This document shows positions 11,773 through 27,237 of a DNA stretch of 64,000 nt, piece by piece. Made by a program: the position numbers and the translations under genes. Numbering within the stretch: position 1 is the stretch's first letter; each line of letters opens with the position of its first letter. Source of the stretch: Mayfieldus sp963740555 (GTDB taxonomy: Bacteria; Actinomycetota; Thermoleophilia; Solirubrobacterales; 70-9); the NCBI GenBank assembly GCA_963740555.1, contig CAVUES010000003.1, positions 529,784-593,783 on the forward strand, read 5' to 3'. The notes below the pieces were generated by a model. The model searched no databases. It worked only from the letters and a program-made list of their open reading frames with translations, and was not told the origin of the DNA.

Positions 11773-13217
11773 CTAGATCGAGATCGTGGCCTTGACCTTG
11801 CGCAGCTTCCTTCAGCTTGAAGGTCCCGCTGGTCCCGTTGGTCGGGTTGGAGACCTGCATCTGCAGCTTGGCCTCTCTTGCGCGGCTTCTTGGCCTTCTT
11901 CTGTCCGCCTTCTTGGCCTTCTTGGCCTTCTTCAGGTGACCGTCTGCGTGGTCGCCGGCGGGATCGAGAGCTGGGTGCTGTTGACGAGCTTGAGCTTCTT
12001 GGCCTTCTTGGCCTGCTTCCTTGTGGGCCTTCTTGCCCTGCTGGAGTCGTCGCCGCGGTCACCGTCCCGGTCTGGAAGGGCGATCACGAGGATGAACGGG
12101 CTGATGGGATCGGGCTCCACCCGGCAGGATGCTTGCCTGACCGGATGCGATCGAGGTCTGGCGCGCCAGCGCGCCCTTGCCGGCACGATGCACCTGGCCG
12201 TTGACCAGGTTGACGAACACCGCGACGCTCGGATCGCACGGCACCTGCGACGTGCTCGGCAGGTTGCAGGTCAGCTGAAACTGGACGCAGCTGTAGCCCT
12301 GGCAGACGCTGGCGCCATGACCGTGCAGCGTCACCCCGGTGGCGCCCCCGAACGGGTCGACCGCCTGGAAGACGCTGTCGAGGTCGAAGACTCCGCTCCC
12401 GGTCACGCCGTAGCTGAGCCCGGCACCGTTGTCCTGCAGCGTGGTCTCCTCGACGAGCGGTTGGGGAACGCCGCGCCGCCGTCGGTTGCGGACCAGACGC
12501 TGTTATAGAACGTCTCCAGGAAGTTGGCTCCCGCGGTGCGTGCGACGAAGCCGATGTACCGGCCAGGTGGCGAGTTGTTCGCGTTCTGCGTGCAGAGAAT
12601 GGTCGGCCCGCTGTCCTGCGCGCCGTAGCCGATGTCCGAGCCCGCCAGATAGCAGTCTCCGGCGTGGTAGAGCTGCGATCCGCCCGCCGCTCCGCTGACG
12701 GAGATTTGGCTGTGGTACGAGTTCTGCCCGTTGACGTAGCTGTCGGTCTCGGTCACGGTGGCGCCGCCGCCGCTCGCGACCGTCGTCACCTGGTAGGGGC
12801 TCCCGGCCGTGCCCGAGCCGGTGACGCCCGTTTGGCTGACCGGAGTGGTGGATGGAAGTGGAGGACCAGATCGCCGTCCAGGCCATGTCGTCGGAGCTGG
12901 TCGCGGCGGATCCGCCGTGCGCGCCGAAGTCAGGCCCGTGACGTGACCCCTCCCGTCTGCAGGAACGTCCCGCAGTCGCCTGGCGCAACCGTCGGCGGGT
13001 AGAAGTCGAGGTCGGCGTCGACGCTGAGCTGCACCTGGCAGCTGAGGTCGTTGCCCAGGTAGATCTGCCTGATCGGGAACGTGCCGGTGATCGTCTGGAA
13101 CGGCACGTTCGCCTTCGCCGGAGCCGCCTGAAGCAGCGCAAGCGCCGCCACAGTCAGCACTGCGGAAGCGACGAGAGCCCATCGCAGGCGCAGGCGCAGG
13201 CGAGGCCCAGGAAGCAA
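11773..13217 (-). pseudogene. Secreted protein gene with multiple frameshifts
   Basis: One ancestral gene can be followed across several frames. It starts at ATG 13217 with a signal peptide ending AAPAKA, then PFQTITGTFPIRQIYLG. A second frame gives SSDDMAWTAIWSSTS, a third VTGSGTAGSPYQVTTVASGG through NFLETFYNSVWSATDGG, and a fourth GVFDLDSVFQAVDPFGGATG. The Lys-rich C-terminal beta-domain (KKAKKLKLVNSTQLSIPP, then KLRKVKATISI-stop at 11773) is spread over further frames. At least five shifts are needed. The product would be an exported protein of unknown function; either a decayed gene or poorly read sequence. Confidence 0.7.
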
Positions 13218-13400
13218 GGTTAGCCGTGGAGCTCATCTATTCCTCCGTGATCGACTGCCAGGTGCGGGTGCCGGTGCATGCCTCGGGCGAGACACCCGGG
13301 GCGGCGGCCTATGCGCCCGCAATCGAGCGGCAGACAACCCGGAATTCGCCGAGAACCTCCGAAAACTGGGATGGCGCTGCGATTCGAGTTTTCTAACTAA

Positions 13401-13419
13401 TTTCGGCGCGCGGCCGAAA
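13401..13419 (-). terminator. Hairpin after rpoC
   Basis: TTTCGGC-CGCGC-GCCGAAA is a perfect 7-bp inverted repeat 14 bases past the rpoC stop, followed on the minus strand by TTAGTTAG. It is a plausible end point for the rplJL-rpoBC transcript, though the T tract is weak. Confidence 0.5.
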
Positions 13420-13432
13420 GCCGGCGGCGGCG

Positions 13433-17488
<4,056 letters not shown>

Positions 17489-17494
17489 ATTTCT

Positions 17495-17563
17495 GTTCCT
17501 TGCTCCTTGTTGCTTGTTCCTTGGTCCTTGCTCCCCGAGTAACGAGGAACCAGGAACGAGGAC

Positions 17564-17564
<1 letters not shown>
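17495..17564. repeat. Ten in-phase degenerate heptamers filling the rpoB-rpoC spacer
   Basis: On the plus strand the spacer reads as six units of the GTTCCTT type (17495-17536: GTTCCTT, GCTCCTT, GTTGCTT, GTTCCTT, GGTCCTT, GCTCCCC) followed by four inverted units (17537-17564: GAGTAAC, GAGGAAC, CAGGAAC, GAGGACC). The two arms are roughly complementary and could fold as an imperfect hairpin. The array runs from the rpoB stop to within six bases of the rpoC start, and one unit supplies the rpoC ribosome-binding site. Related arrays occur at 22480 and 51284. Confidence 0.85.
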
Positions 17565-21112
<3,548 letters not shown>

Positions 21113-21142
21113 AGTTGGCGACTCCTCAGAGGTTCAGAGGGA

Positions 21143-21182
21143 CGGTTGTACGGCGCGGTTTAGCGTCGGTTGTACGGCGCGG
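21143..21182. repeat. 16-bp direct repeat in rplL-rpoB spacer
   Basis: CGGTTGTACGGCGCGG occurs at 21143-21158 and 21167-21182, 24 bp apart, in the 157-bp spacer ahead of rpoB. A T-rich tract on the minus strand lies further upstream near 21220-21232. Together they may mark an attenuation or binding region between ribosomal and polymerase genes, as known in other bacteria for this spacer; here it is inference. Confidence 0.5.
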
Positions 21183-21269
21183 ATTGCGGGCAGCAGGGCA
21201 CAACGGCGCGCGACCGTAAAAAATAACACACGGGCCGTGCGTACTTCAAGCCTGGGGGTCGTTTTTTGT

Positions 21270-21668
21270 CTACTTGAGCTCTACCGAGGCGCCGGCTTCC
21301 TCCAATTCGCCCTTCAGCTTCTCCCCCTCGTCGCGCTCGACGCCCTCCTTGACCGCCTTCGGCGCCTCGTCGACGAGGGCCTTTGCCTCCTTGAGGCCGA
21401 GCCCGGTGGCGGCGCGAACGACCTTGATCACGGGCACCTTCTGGCCGCCGACCTCGGTCAGCACGACATCCACTGTCGTCGCCTCCTCGGCGCCGGCCTC
21501 GCCATCGCCGCCGGCGGGGGCGCCGGCCGGAGCGGCCGCGGCGACCGCGGTCGCGGAGACGCCGAACTCCTCCTCGAGCGCCTTGATGCGCTCTGAGAGC
21601 TCGACCACGGAGATGCTCTTCAGCTCCTCGATCCAGTCCTCGGTACTTGTCTTTGCCTTTGTTGCCAT
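21270..21668 (-). CDS. rplL: 50S ribosomal protein L7/L12
   Basis: This 132-residue stalk protein recruits translational GTPases. The N-terminal dimerisation segment (DWIEELKSISVVELSERIKA) is followed by an Ala/Gly hinge and the conserved C-terminal domain (KVPVIKVVRAATGLGLKEAK and LVDEAPKAVKEG). Length is normal. Its ATG at 21668 directly abuts the rplJ stop, consistent with translational coupling that keeps the L10:L7/L12 ratio. Confidence 0.97.
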   Translation of the reverse strand: MATKAKTSTEDWIEELKSISVVELSERIKALEEEFGVSATAVAAAAPAGAPAGGDGEAGAEEATTVDVVLTEVGGQKVPVIKVVRAATGLGLKEAKALVDEAPKAVKEGVERDEGEKLKGELEEAGASVELK

Positions 21669-22475
21669 CTACTCGCTTTCTTGCTCGGGTTCTTCTGAAG
21701 TCTCGTCTTCCGCCGGTGCTTCCTCCGCCGGCGTTTCTTCCTCCGGAGCTTCCTCCTCCGGCTCATCGCCGGCCGGCGCTTCCTCCTCGGCGGGGGAACC
21801 ACTGCCCGACACGTCCTCAGCTTCGCTTCCGGGCGTGTCGGGGCCTTCTGTGTCTGCTGAGCCCTCGGTCGATCCTGTCTCTCCGTCGGCCGACCCGGCC
21901 TCGGTCGACTCGGGCTGCCCCTCGGCCGCCGCCGGGGGCTCCGCCGGCGCCTCGCCGCTGACCAGGCCTTGGTCGGCGATCTGCTGCAGCTGGCTCGCGA
22001 GCCCGGCGATCATCGAGTTCAGGCCCCTGATCAATCCGGTCAGCGGGCTCGCCACCACTCCGGCCAGCTGCGCGTTGAGCGCGTCGCGGCCGGGCAGCCG
22101 GGCGATCACCTTGAACTCCTCCGCCTCCAGCATCTCGCCGTTCACGAGGCCGCCCTTGAACTCGAGCACCTCCCAATCGCGATCCAGCGTCGTGATCGCC
22201 TTCGCGGCCAGCGCCATGTCGCCGCGCACGAAAGTCAGCGCGGTGGGGCCGTCCAGCAACTCGGTCAGCTTTTCGCGTCCCGCCTTCTCCGCCGCCAGCT
22301 TGGTGAGCCTGTTCTTGACCACGCGGAAGGTCGCGTCTGCCTCACGCAGCTTGGCCCGCAGCTCGGCGGCCTGGGGAACGCTGATGCCCCTGTAGTCAAT
22401 CGCGAAGATCGACTCGGCGGCCTCGATCTGGCCGGCGATCTCCTCGACGGCTGCGGCTTTCTCTTCGCGGTTCAA
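21669..22475 (-). CDS. rplJ: 50S ribosomal protein L10 with long acidic C-terminal tail
   Basis: This protein anchors the L7/L12 stalk on 23S rRNA. Residues 1-170 match L10 (FAIDYRGISVPQAAELRAKL, FRVVKNRLTKLAA, LTFVRGDMALAAK, and the helix for L7/L12 binding around 155-170). Residues from about 175 to 268 form an extension almost entirely of Glu, Ala, Pro, Ser and Gly, about half as long again as ordinary L10. It starts at TTG 22475, preceded by GAGGAAC units of a heptamer array that supply the ribosome-binding site. The operon leader contains an attenuator-like hairpin. Confidence 0.95.
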   Translation of the reverse strand: MNREEKAAAVEEIAGQIEAAESIFAIDYRGISVPQAAELRAKLREADATFRVVKNRLTKLAAEKAGREKLTELLDGPTALTFVRGDMALAAKAITTLDRDWEVLEFKGGLVNGEMLEAEEFKVIARLPGRDALNAQLAGVVASPLTGLIRGLNSMIAGLASQLQQIADQGLVSGEAPAEPPAAAEGQPESTEAGSADGETGSTEGSADTEGPDTPGSEAEDVSGSGSPAEEEAPAGDEPEEEAPEEETPAEEAPAEDETSEEPEQESE

Positions 22476-22479
22476 ATTC

Positions 22480-22507
22480 GTTCCTCGTTACTCGTTCCTC
22501 GTTGCTC
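22480..22507. repeat. Four in-phase heptamers upstream of rplJ
   Basis: GTTCCTC, GTTACTC, GTTCCTC, GTTGCTC follow each other without gaps on the plus strand, then GGGAGC. On the rplJ strand these read GAGNAAC, and the last GAGGAAC lies at ribosome-binding distance from the TTG start. The units are the same as those in the right arm of the rpoB-rpoC array. Confidence 0.85.
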
Positions 22508-22520
22508 GGGAGCTAGCGGG

Positions 22521-22550
22521 AAAAGAAAAACCCGCCGGCAGGCGGGCTCG
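22521..22550 (-). terminator. Attenuator-like hairpin in rplJ leader
   Basis: On the minus strand CCCGCC-TGCC-GGCGGG is followed by TTTTTCTTTT, a strong intrinsic terminator shape, about 50 bases upstream of rplJ. Further upstream (22550-22635) is a GC-rich structured stretch. This matches the known layout of L10 leaders in which L10(L12)4 binds the leader RNA and controls the operon; no experimental support here. Confidence 0.65.
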
Positions 22551-22671
22551 GAGAACGGGTTCTCTGGCTCCGCCTGCACCGGGCTTCCGGGCTTTCGCCC
22601 CGCCGGCGGTCTCTGGCAGCTAAGCGGGGCGAATCTTAGCCGGCTCAAGCCTTGCGCGGACATCGGGAACC

Positions 22672-22857
22672 ATGAAGGTTCGTGAGATGACCAAGCTCCT
22701 CGAACGGGACGGGTGGCGAGTGGTTCGAACCCGCGGCAGTCACCGTCAGTTCAAGCATCAGACGAAGATCGGGCTTGTCACGGTGCCGGGCAAGCCCAGC
22801 CATGACTTGCATCCCAAGACGCGGGGCAGCATCCTTCGACAAGCAGGATTGCGATGA
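22672..22857 (+). CDS. hicA: HicA-type mRNA interferase toxin
   Basis: This 61-residue protein matches the small double-stranded-RNA-binding-fold toxin HicA: MKVREMTKLLERDGWRVVRT holds the N-terminal helix and strand, GSHRQFKH carries the catalytic His, and VTVPGKPSHDLHPKT and ILRQAGL follow in the usual order. HicA cleaves mRNA unless bound by HicB. It overlaps hicB by ATGA. It lies on the plus strand, divergent from rplJ, with its promoter necessarily inside the rplJ leader region. Confidence 0.9.
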   Translation: MKVREMTKLLERDGWRVVRTRGSHRQFKHQTKIGLVTVPGKPSHDLHPKTRGSILRQAGLR

Positions 22858-23096
22858 CCAACTTCACCGAGCAGGCAGAGCGCTATCTGATCCTCATCGA
22901 GGGAGGGCCTCCATCGAACTTTTCAGCCTGGTCCCCGGAGCTCCCCGGCTGTGTGGCGACGGGCGCCACACGCGAGGCCTGTAAGCGAGAGATGCGGGAG
23001 GCGATCGCGTTTCACCTCGAAGGGCTGGCCGAGGAGGGAGAGCCGATCCCCGATCCCTCGGGTCCCGGCGTCTACATCGAGGCATCCCTCGCGTAG
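22854..23096 (+). CDS. hicB: HicB-type antitoxin (short form)
   Basis: This 80-residue partner of HicA has the degenerate RNase H-like fold: YLILIEGGPPSNFSAWSPEL, PGCVATGATREAC, and EAIAFHLEGLAEEGEPIPDP. It has no C-terminal helix-turn-helix or ribbon-helix-helix DNA-binding domain, so autorepression by HicB alone is doubtful. It starts at ATG 22854 within the hicA stop and converges on rplA with a 23-bp gap. Confidence 0.88.
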   Translation: MTNFTEQAERYLILIEGGPPSNFSAWSPELPGCVATGATREACKREMREAIAFHLEGLAEEGEPIPDPSGPGVYIEASLA

Positions 23097-23119
23097 CCCT
23101 TTGCCGCCGCGGCGGGGGA

Positions 23120-23887
23120 TCAAGCGGAAACGGTCTCCGAAGCCTCAGCGTCCTCCGCACCGTCGGGGACTGCAGCGGCGGCCGTGCCGACGTCGCGCTC
23201 CCCGCTCTTGCCGGTGTCGACCCTGATCCCGGGCCCCATCGTCGTCGTCAGGGTGCTGGAGAGGATGTAGCGGCCCTTGGCCGCGGCAGGCTTCGCGCGC
23301 ACGATCTCGTCGATCACCGCGGCGTAGTTCTCCAGCAGCTGGCGCTCGTCGAAGCTCGCCTTGCCAATCGTCAGATGGACGACGGCCTGGCGGTCGGTTC
23401 TGTATTCGACCTTGCCCGACTTCGACTCGCCGACCGCCTTCTCGATGTCCTCGGTGACCGTTCCCACCTTCGGGTTCGGCATCTTGCCCTGAGGGCCGAG
23501 GATGCGGCCGAGCTTGCCGACCACCGACATCATGTCCGGGGTCGCGATCGCGACGTCGAAGTCGGTCCACCCTTCCTCGACGCGCTTTGCCAGGTCCTCG
23601 TCGCCGACGAAGTCGGCCCCGGCGGCCTCGGCGTCGCGGGCATTCTGCCCCTTGGCAAATACGGCGATCGAGACGTCCCTGCCGAGACCATGGGGCAGAG
23701 CCAGCGTTCCACGCAGCTGCTCCTCCGCATGGCGCACGTTGACCCCAAGCCGTATGTGCAGCTCGACCGTCTCGTCGAACTTCGCCGTCGCCCCCTCCTT
23801 CAGCAGCTTCACCGCCTCGGGCGGCGGGTACTTTCGGGACCTGTCGATCTTCTCGATCGCCTGCCGGTAGCGCTTGCCGTGGGCCAT
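23120..23887 (-). CDS. rplA: 50S ribosomal protein L1
   Basis: This 255-residue protein forms the mobile L1 stalk and usually represses the rplKA transcript by binding its leader. Motifs are GKRYRQAIEKIDR, ETVELHIRLGVN, LPHGLG, LGRILGPQGKMPNPKVGTV and GKASFDERQLLENYAAV. The last 25 residues are an Ala/Glu-rich tail beyond the usual L1 end. It follows rplK by 2 bp; the next gene downstream on this strand is rplJ, beyond the hicAB insert. Confidence 0.97.
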   Translation of the reverse strand: MAHGKRYRQAIEKIDRSRKYPPPEAVKLLKEGATAKFDETVELHIRLGVNVRHAEEQLRGTLALPHGLGRDVSIAVFAKGQNARDAEAAGADFVGDEDLAKRVEEGWTDFDVAIATPDMMSVVGKLGRILGPQGKMPNPKVGTVTEDIEKAVGESKSGKVEYRTDRQAVVHLTIGKASFDERQLLENYAAVIDEIVRAKPAAAKGRYILSSTLTTTMGPGIRVDTGKSGERDVGTAAAAVPDGAEDAEASETVSA

Positions 23888-23889
23888 CG

Positions 23890-24318
23890 CTAGCTGCCTT
23901 CTACGTCGACGCCCATCGAGCGCGCGGTGCCGGCGATGATCTTCGAGGCGGCGTCGATGTCGTTCGCGTTCAGGTCGGGCATCTTTCGCTCCGCGATCTG
24001 GCGCACCTGGGACATGCTGATCGTGCCGACCTTGTTCACGTGCGGTTCTCCGGAGCCCTTCGGGATTCCGGCCGCCTCCTTGATCAGCACCGCCGCCGGG
24101 GGCGTCTTGGTGATGAACTCGAACGAGCGGTCTTCGTAGACGGTTATCTCGACCGGGATGATCGTGCCGGCGTCCCCCTGGGTCCTCTCGTTGAACGCCT
24201 TGCAGAACTCCATGATGTTGACCCCGTGCTGGCCCAGCGCGGGGCCGACCGGCGGCGCGGGGTTCGCCGCGCCGGCGGGGATCTGCAGCTTGATCAGCGT
24301 CAGGACCTTCTTGGCCAT
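23890..24318 (-). CDS. rplK: 50S ribosomal protein L11
   Basis: This 142-residue protein binds the GTPase-associated region of 23S rRNA. It shows KLQIPAGAANPAPPVGPALGQ at the N-terminus, NIMEFCKAFNERT, and the C-terminal RNA-binding domain with VGTISMSQVRQIAE and IIAGTARSMGV. Length is typical. It follows nusG by 15 bp and abuts rplA. Confidence 0.98.
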   Translation of the reverse strand: MAKKVLTLIKLQIPAGAANPAPPVGPALGQHGVNIMEFCKAFNERTQGDAGTIIPVEITVYEDRSFEFITKTPPAAVLIKEAAGIPKGSGEPHVNKVGTISMSQVRQIAERKMPDLNANDIDAASKIIAGTARSMGVDVEGS

Positions 24319-24333
24319 CGCGTCAGCCTAGAC

Positions 24334-24855
24334 CTAGATCTTCTTCACCTGGTCGTATCCGACCTCGACCGGCGTCTCGCGGCCGAAGATCGAGACCAGC
24401 ACCTTGAGCTTGGCCGCGTCCTCGTTGATCTCCGCGATCTCGCCCGAGAAGTCGGACAGCGGACCGGAGATGACCTTGACCTGCTCTCCGATCGAGAACT
24501 GCGCCTGGGTGCGTGGGCGCTCGGCGGTCTCGCGATGCAGGAGCCGGTCGACCTCGGGGGCGGAGAGCGCCACCGGCTTGTTCCGCGCGCCGACGAACCC
24601 GGTCACCCCCGGCGTGTTCTTGACCAGGCCCCATGCGTCGTCCGACATCTCCATGTTGACGAGCACGTAGCCGGGCATGGTCCGCTTCTCGGTCTGGACC
24701 TTCTGGCCGTCCTTGAGCTCGGAAACCTGCTCGGTCGGCACGACGACCTGGCGGATCTGGCGCTCCTGGCCCATCGTCTGCACTCGGTGCTCGAGGTTGT
24801 GCTTGACCTTGTTCTCGTGGCCCGAGTAGGTGTTTATGACGTACCAGCGATACAT
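24334..24855 (-). CDS. nusG: Transcription antitermination factor NusG
   Basis: This 173-residue factor binds RNA polymerase and links it to Rho and the ribosome. The NGN domain opens with MYRWYVINTYSGHENKVK and contains KRTMPGYVLVNM; the C-terminal KOW domain reads IGEQVKVISGPLSDFSGEIAE. The start is ATG 24855, overlapping the secE stop by one base (TGATG); the longer frame upstream overlaps secE and is not homologous. It belongs to the rpmG-secE-nusG-rplKA operon. Confidence 0.97.
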   Translation of the reverse strand: MYRWYVINTYSGHENKVKHNLEHRVQTMGQERQIRQVVVPTEQVSELKDGQKVQTEKRTMPGYVLVNMEMSDDAWGLVKNTPGVTGFVGARNKPVALSAPEVDRLLHRETAERPRTQAQFSIGEQVKVISGPLSDFSGEIAEINEDAAKLKVLVSIFGRETPVEVGYDQVKKI

Positions 24856-25388
24856 CAGAGGATCTGCTTGATCATCCAGTTGAAGGCCGCGTCGAGGGCG
24901 CCGAGGTAGGCAGCGGCGATGGCGACGAAGACGATCGTCACCGCCGAGGCCTGCACGAGGGTGTCGCGGTCCGGCCACTGGACCTTCTTGAGCTCCGCCC
25001 AGCAGGAGACGATGAAGCCGATGACGGCGCCGCGCTGACGCTCACCGGAGGCCTGCTTCTCCTTCTTCGCGAGGCGCTCGCGCTCCTGGCGCTTCTGTTC
25101 CTCGCGGGCCCGCTTCTCCTGCTCCTTGCGCTGCTTCTCCTCGACTCGGCGGTCGGCCCGGGAGCGCCGCGCGGGCGCGGGCGCCTCGGGCAACTCAAGA
25201 GCTTCCTCTGAGGCTCCGGCCCCGATGCCCGCTTCGATCGCTTCGGCTTCGGCGACGTCGCCCGACACCGGCACCTGGGTGTCGTGCTGCGCCCTGGACT
25301 CGTCGCCATCGGTGCGACTGCCCTGGCGTTGCTCTTGCGCCTCGCGGGCGCGCCTTTCGGCCTTGCGCTGCGCGCGGGTCTTGGCCAC
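24855..25388 (-). CDS. secE: Preprotein translocase subunit SecE with long N-terminal extension
   Basis: The last 60 residues are SecE proper: VSCWAELKKVQWPDRDTLVQ followed by one membrane helix (AVTIVFVAIAAAYLGALDAAF). SecE clamps SecY in the translocon. The first 115 residues are a charged, low-complexity extension with Glu/Arg/Lys-rich probable coiled coil (residues 70-105), making the protein far longer than the usual 60-90 residues. It starts at GTG 25388, overlapping the rpmG stop by one base (TAGTG). Confidence 0.93.
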   Translation of the reverse strand: MAKTRAQRKAERRAREAQEQRQGSRTDGDESRAQHDTQVPVSGDVAEAEAIEAGIGAGASEEALELPEAPAPARRSRADRRVEEKQRKEQEKRAREEQKRQERERLAKKEKQASGERQRGAVIGFIVSCWAELKKVQWPDRDTLVQASAVTIVFVAIAAAYLGALDAAFNWMIKQIL

Positions 25389-25552
25389 TACCTAGTCTCC
25401 TTGTGAGGAGTGTGGTGACCGCACCAGCGGCAGAACTTGCGCAGCTCGATTCGGTCCGGGCTGTTGCGCCGGGACTTGTTCGTCTGGTAGTTGCGGCGCT
25501 TGCAGTCTTCGCATGCAAGCGTCACCGCGATGCGTACCTCTCCGCGAGCCAT
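25388..25552 (-). CDS. rpmG: 50S ribosomal protein L33
   Basis: This short 54-residue gene lies between the leader region and secE. The product begins MARGEVRIAVTLACEDCKRR and ends ELRKFCRWCGHHTPHKETR. The two CxxC pairs (CEDC, CRWC) form the zinc-binding form of L33. AGGAG precedes the ATG at 25552. It heads the operon with secE and nusG, a common actinobacterial order. Confidence 0.95.
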   Translation of the reverse strand: MARGEVRIAVTLACEDCKRRNYQTNKSRRNSPDRIELRKFCRWCGHHTPHKETR

Positions 25553-25670
25553 TTCTCCTAATTGCGGACGCCGTTACAGAAAAACGTTCCGGGCGCAGGG
25601 CGCGCCGGAACCGGGCGAAGAATAGCGCGCCGCCCCGCGTCACCTCGCACGGGTTTCGCCCCAGAAACGC

Positions 25671-25693
25671 AAAAGCGCCCCGCATCAGGGCGC
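25671..25693 (-). terminator. Attenuator-like hairpin in rpmG leader
   Basis: GCGCCC-TGATGCG-GGGCGC followed by TTTT on the minus strand, about 120 bases upstream of rpmG and 110 bases downstream of the predicted promoter. It could attenuate the operon or end transcription from the RTX-like gene upstream. The rest of the 413-bp gap (25553-25965) shows no coding sequence or tRNA. Confidence 0.5.
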
Positions 25694-25811
25694 CCAGCGC
25701 GCTTCAGTTCCCCAATCGGCCTCAGCTTGGACCGGAGCCGTCCCTCTGCTTCCCTGCTTTGAGAACGCCAATTCGGAGCTTTGGGCGGCATGTCGCGGAA
25801 GCGACGCGGGG

Positions 25812-25840
25812 AAGATACACGGCCACTACTTAATTTTCAA
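25812..25840 (-). promoter_or_regulatory. Promoter for rpmG-secE-nusG-rplK-rplA
   Basis: On the minus strand TTGAAA (25840-25835), a 17-bp spacer and TATCTT (25817-25812) match primary-sigma consensus well, set in an AT-rich island in otherwise GC-rich DNA. Initiation would fall near 25805, giving a 250-base leader before rpmG. Confidence 0.7.
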
Positions 25841-25932
25841 TAGGCGATTGTTGGACTTTTGTTGAGATCGGCCCCGAAAACTAGGGATGCCCACGCCTGA
25901 GGGCCTTGATCCGCCGCCGAGCGGCGGCGCAG

Positions 25933-25962
25933 GGCCCACCGCTCGGCGAGGATCGGTGGGCC
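25933..25962 (-). terminator. Hairpin after RTX-like gene
   Basis: A perfect 9-bp inverted repeat, GGCCCACCG and CGGTGGGCC separated by 12 bases, begins three bases past the stop codon of the RTX-like gene. There is no T tract, so it is a likely 3'-end stabiliser or a terminator without a U tail. Confidence 0.5.
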
Positions 25963-25965
25963 GGT

Positions 25966-27237
25966 CTACTGCTTCTGCGTGTCCTGGCCGGCTCCGCCAC
26001 GGAGGGCGTCGAGGCCCAGGCCGCCGAGCAGCGTGTCCTTGCCCTTGCCGCCGAGCAGCGTGTCCTTGCCGACACCTCCGAGAAGCCGGTCGTTGCCGCC
26101 GTTGCCGTTCAGGCGGTCGTTACCGGCGCCACCGGACACCTTGTCCTTGCCATTTCCGGCGCAGACGATGTCCTTGCCACCGAGGCCGAAGATCCGATCT
26201 GCGCCACCCAAGCCGACGATCACGTCCTTGCCGCGAGTTCCCTTCAGGGTGTCCGCATTTCGGGTTCCGACGATCGTCGCCTGCTTGCCACTGCATCTGC
26301 GTCTGCGCTGAGGAGGTTGCTGAGCCAGTGCGGCGCCTGCCGACGCGCCTGCCGACGGGCCGGATGAGAGCGCCAGGTTGTCGATCAGGAAGCCTTGGCC
26401 CGCGTTGCCAAGGTGGGGATCGCCTGACACGCGGAACAACAGCTGGTCCACCGTCGGGATGACATTTCCGCCGCCGCCCTGCTCGGGGTCGAAGCGGTAG
26501 TAGTCCTCCCAGGTCGTGCCTGTGATCCTGAGAGCTCCGTCGATGAAGATCTGGACCACGTCGTTGGCAGGACCTGGATTGAAGTCGATCGCAAAGCGGA
26601 TCGTGTGAGCCTGACCATGGCTAAGCGTCGCGATGCTCGTCTCGTTGAAATCCGCCTTGCTACCGATCGGTCCAACGTCGGTGACATCGTCGAAATAGAC
26701 GTGGATGCCATTCGACTGGTCCTCGAAACGCAGATAGCTCATCCGGCCACCGTCACCACGATCCGGGCTGACTGACATGAGAAGACCGGCCTGCTCGGTC
26801 GCCTGTGTCGTACCGATACTGAAGCTCGCCTCGAAATGCGCTTGACGGGGGCCGTTCGACAGCCCGCCACTGACGGCGGACGGCTCTCCAGCCTCGTTCG
26901 CCAGACCTGGCGAAAACGTCTGGTCGCCGAAACTGGTGCTCGTAGTTTCATCCGAGATCTGCAGCGCCTGAGCGCCGAACCCGTAGCCGGTTGCCGCCAC
27001 ATAGCTCGAGACGCTGGCTACGTTGGCGTCATAGCCACCCGTATCGGACCAACCGGCCTGTCCGTCGATCGGGGCTATCGAGTAGGTGGGACCCTCGAAG
27101 TTGATTGGGCCCAGCGTGTCTGCTCCCGCTTTGGGAGTGAGTGACGCCGAGGCAAAGAGTGCTACGACCGCGAACAGAGCGAGTCGCAGGCCAAGAGGAA
27201 GCCTGCGGGCAGGCCCCTCGGAATGGAGCACGTTCAT
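25966..27237 (-). CDS. Secreted calcium-binding repeat protein with lectin-like N-terminal domain
   Basis: The product has 423 residues. A signal peptide (ALFAVVALFASASLT) ends near residue 40. Residues 40-290 look like a jelly-roll or concanavalin-type beta-domain (AHFEASFSIGTTQATEQAG, VYFDDV, HTIRFAIDFNPG, VVQIFIDG). After a low-complexity linker come RTX-like repeats from about 320 to the end (IVGTRNADTLKGTRGKDVI, GGAGNDRLNGNGGNDRLLGG). It is probably exported to the surface, binds calcium and may bind glycans; the substrate is unknown. It lies upstream of the rpmG promoter on the same strand. Confidence 0.85.
   Translation of the reverse strand: MNVLHSEGPARRLPLGLRLALFAVVALFASASLTPKAGADTLGPINFEGPTYSIAPIDGQAGWSDTGGYDANVASVSSYVAATGYGFGAQALQISDETTSTSFGDQTFSPGLANEAGEPSAVSGGLSNGPRQAHFEASFSIGTTQATEQAGLLMSVSPDRGDGGRMSYLRFEDQSNGIHVYFDDVTDVGPIGSKADFNETSIATLSHGQAHTIRFAIDFNPGPANDVVQIFIDGALRITGTTWEDYYRFDPEQGGGGNVIPTVDQLLFRVSGDPHLGNAGQGFLIDNLALSSGPSAGASAGAALAQQPPQRRRRCSGKQATIVGTRNADTLKGTRGKDVIVGLGGADRIFGLGGKDIVCAGNGKDKVSGGAGNDRLNGNGGNDRLLGGVGKDTLLGGKGKDTLLGGLGLDALRGGAGQDTQKQ

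Noticed and set aside
22715..22760. tRNA T-arm-like string GGTTCGAACCC
   Set aside because: It lies within hicA coding sequence and no acceptor stem or anticodon arm can be built around it.
25560..25800. tRNA-Trp gene often found near secE-nusG
   Set aside because: No cloverleaf can be drawn in the leader region.
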